Source of the DNA: Lentisphaera sp.
Lineage (GTDB): Bacteria > Verrucomicrobiota > Lentisphaeria > Victivallales > GWF2-50-93
DNA: 6,294 nt
Direction of reading: 5' to 3'
NCBI GenBank assembly: GCA_020721745.1
Contig: DYMC01000139.1
Location: 1-6,294 of the forward strand
Shown here: positions 5,620 to 6,294 of the stretch, piece by piece
Layout of the letters: each line of letters starts with the position of its first letter
How positions within the stretch are numbered: the first letter of the stretch is position 1
Position numbers and translations under genes: made by a program
The notes under the pieces: generated by a model
Told to the model about the DNA's origin: nothing
Database searches by the model: none
What the model saw: only the letters and a program-made list of their open reading frames with translations

Positions 5620-6216
5620 TTGCTATGCCCTAATAAAAAAAGCAAAAATATTGTTGATTTTAAGGAGAACATAAGGCTGCTCGATGAATTGAAACTAAAT
5701 TTCATAGGCTCCGTCAAGCTGGATGAACACAGGGATTTGTCGTCCATTCCCACAGATGACTCCCGGTTCGTGCCATGCATGCGTCCTCAGCTGGAAGGAC
5801 TGAAGGCCTTCAGGACGGAAAAAGTTGCATACGGCAAAAAGCGCACTGCCGTCGTAGTCTTCAACCCGAAGCTTTTTGAGGCTCAAAGGAAAACTCTGGA
5901 CAGAGACATTGGGAAGGCATCCGGGGCGCTCTCCGACCTGAGCCGGCGCATCGGGGAGCGGAAAACCGGGACAACCGGGAAAAGACGTGGCATGTCTGAG
6001 GAAGCGCTCAGGAAGATGTGCGACAAATGTCTCTCACGGCAGTTCATGAAGCAGGTCATAACAATCCGGATCGGCGCAGGGCCGAAGCTCGAATACCATT
6101 TGGATACCGGGCGGTTGCAGACGCTGAGCGACACGCTGCTGGGGAAGAAAATCATCCTGACAACCCGTGACGGCTGGAGCACGGAAGACATAATTGAAGG
6201 TCACCTGAAAAAGTGA
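5620..6216 (+). pseudogene. IS1634-family (DDE, IS4-like) transposase fragment
   Basis: The open frame from a TTG at 5620 encodes about 198 residues. From roughly KENIRLLDELKLNFIGSVKLDEH to LGKKIILTTRDGWSTEDIIEG it matches the middle-to-late part of IS1634-type transposases, which are normally about 500-600 residues. Landmarks are DDSRF, LEGLKAFR, YGKKRT, FNPKLF, FMKQV, LEYHLDTGRL and DGWSTEDIIEG. The N-terminal half, with the first catalytic Asp, is missing. The C-terminus stops just where family members continue into the YREK region carrying the catalytic Glu. The last codons (HLKK) and the stop come from the mobile-element end that begins at 6204, so true transposase sequence ends near 6203. 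There is no Shine-Dalgarno or promoter, and the leading residues MLCPNKKSKN look like non-homologous sequence. Bases 5549-5619 hold only a 7-bp inverted repeat (5594-5600 with 5614-5620), possibly an eroded element end. It cannot encode an active enzyme. Confidence 0.85.
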
Positions 6217-6239
6217 TAGAAAAAAGATAAAAAGGGGAC

Positions 6240-6267
6240 TTACTTTTATAAGTAGTTGTGGTATAAT
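6240..6267 (+). promoter_or_regulatory. Extended -10 promoter of the right-edge element
   Basis: TGGTATAAT (6259-6267) is a perfect extended -10 (TGnTATAAT). A weak -35, TTACTT (6240-6245), lies 16 bp upstream; the left-edge copy has TTGACT at the equivalent place. The predicted start of transcription (about 6273-6276) falls on or just before the ATG at 6276. Confidence 0.6.
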
Positions 6268-6275
6268 GTGTTACG

Positions 6276-6294
6276 ATGAGAAAGTTGAAATTGT
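6276..6294 (+). CDS. Start of a partial gene, probably the element's transposase
   Basis: ATG at 6276 opens the frame MRKLKL and runs off the end of the window. Only six codons are visible, so no family can be given. Support comes from position: 9 nt after the last base of a near-perfect -10 box and 72 nt inside the tip of a repeated mobile-element end. No Shine-Dalgarno precedes it, and the leader would be 0-3 nt, so translation would be leaderless unless transcription starts further upstream. The true start could also lie outside the window. Confidence 0.35.

Larger units (their letters stand above)
6204..6294 (+). mobile_element. 5' end of a mobile element extending right out of the window
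   Basis: Homology to IS1634 transposase stops at about 6203 and the sequence turns into the same AT-rich end seen inverted at 21-54 (33 of 34 bases alike). It begins CCTGAAAAAGTGATAG. Inside the end are a small inverted repeat (ACTTA 6238-6242, TAAGT 6249-6253), a promoter and a start codon. This is best read as an element inserted into the IS1634 relic. The family is not identifiable from 91 bases. Confidence 0.6.

Overview
The window is a GC-rich bacterial segment with AT-rich edges. It holds a four-gene minus-strand operon of sugar-acid and sugar-phosphate metabolism, a small plus-strand two-gene module, and mobile-element debris at both ends. No rRNA, tRNA or CRISPR is visible. Shine-Dalgarno sites (GGAG/AGGAG) and sigma70-like promoters (TTGACT/TATAAT) are used. 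The gene set (a PdxB, an SDR of the UxuB/YjmF type, an IS1634-type transposase) would suit the Verrucomicrobia/Lentisphaerae side of the PVC bacteria, but this is only an impression; no phylogenetic marker is present.

Minus strand, transcribed right to left: a DeoR-family regulator (3736-4512), an SDR oxidoreductase closely matching the D-mannonate oxidoreductase (fructuronate reductase) family (2862-3722), erythronate-4-phosphate dehydrogenase pdxB (1722-2861) and 6-phosphogluconate dehydrogenase gnd (232-1686). The gaps are 13, 0 and about 35 nt, so one transcript is likely. All three enzymes are NAD(P)-dependent oxidoreductases of sugar acids or phosphosugar acids, which fits control by a DeoR-type sugar-phosphate sensor. 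Downstream of gnd lie a strong hairpin (202-227), further hairpins (101-153) and then the end of a mobile element (1-76).

The 321-base divergent intergenic region (4513-4833) carries nested inverted repeats that may be operators, a perfect 16-bp GC-only palindrome, and a near-consensus promoter for the plus-strand module. That module is a minimal nucleotidyltransferase (4834-5316) overlapping by 4 bp a 69-residue charged helical protein (5313-5522). It has the layout of a toxin-antitoxin-like pair, but the partner is not HEPN-like. A hairpin closely related to the one after gnd begins at the stop codon of the second gene.

Right edge: a 5'-truncated IS1634-family transposase fragment (5620 to about 6203) is cut off at the point where a second element begins (6204). 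The first 34 bases of that second element match, at 33 of 34 positions, the reverse complement of bases 21-54 at the left edge. The window is therefore bracketed by two inverted, outward-pointing copies of one mobile-element end. The right copy has an extended -10 promoter nearly touching an ATG that opens a reading frame running off the window.
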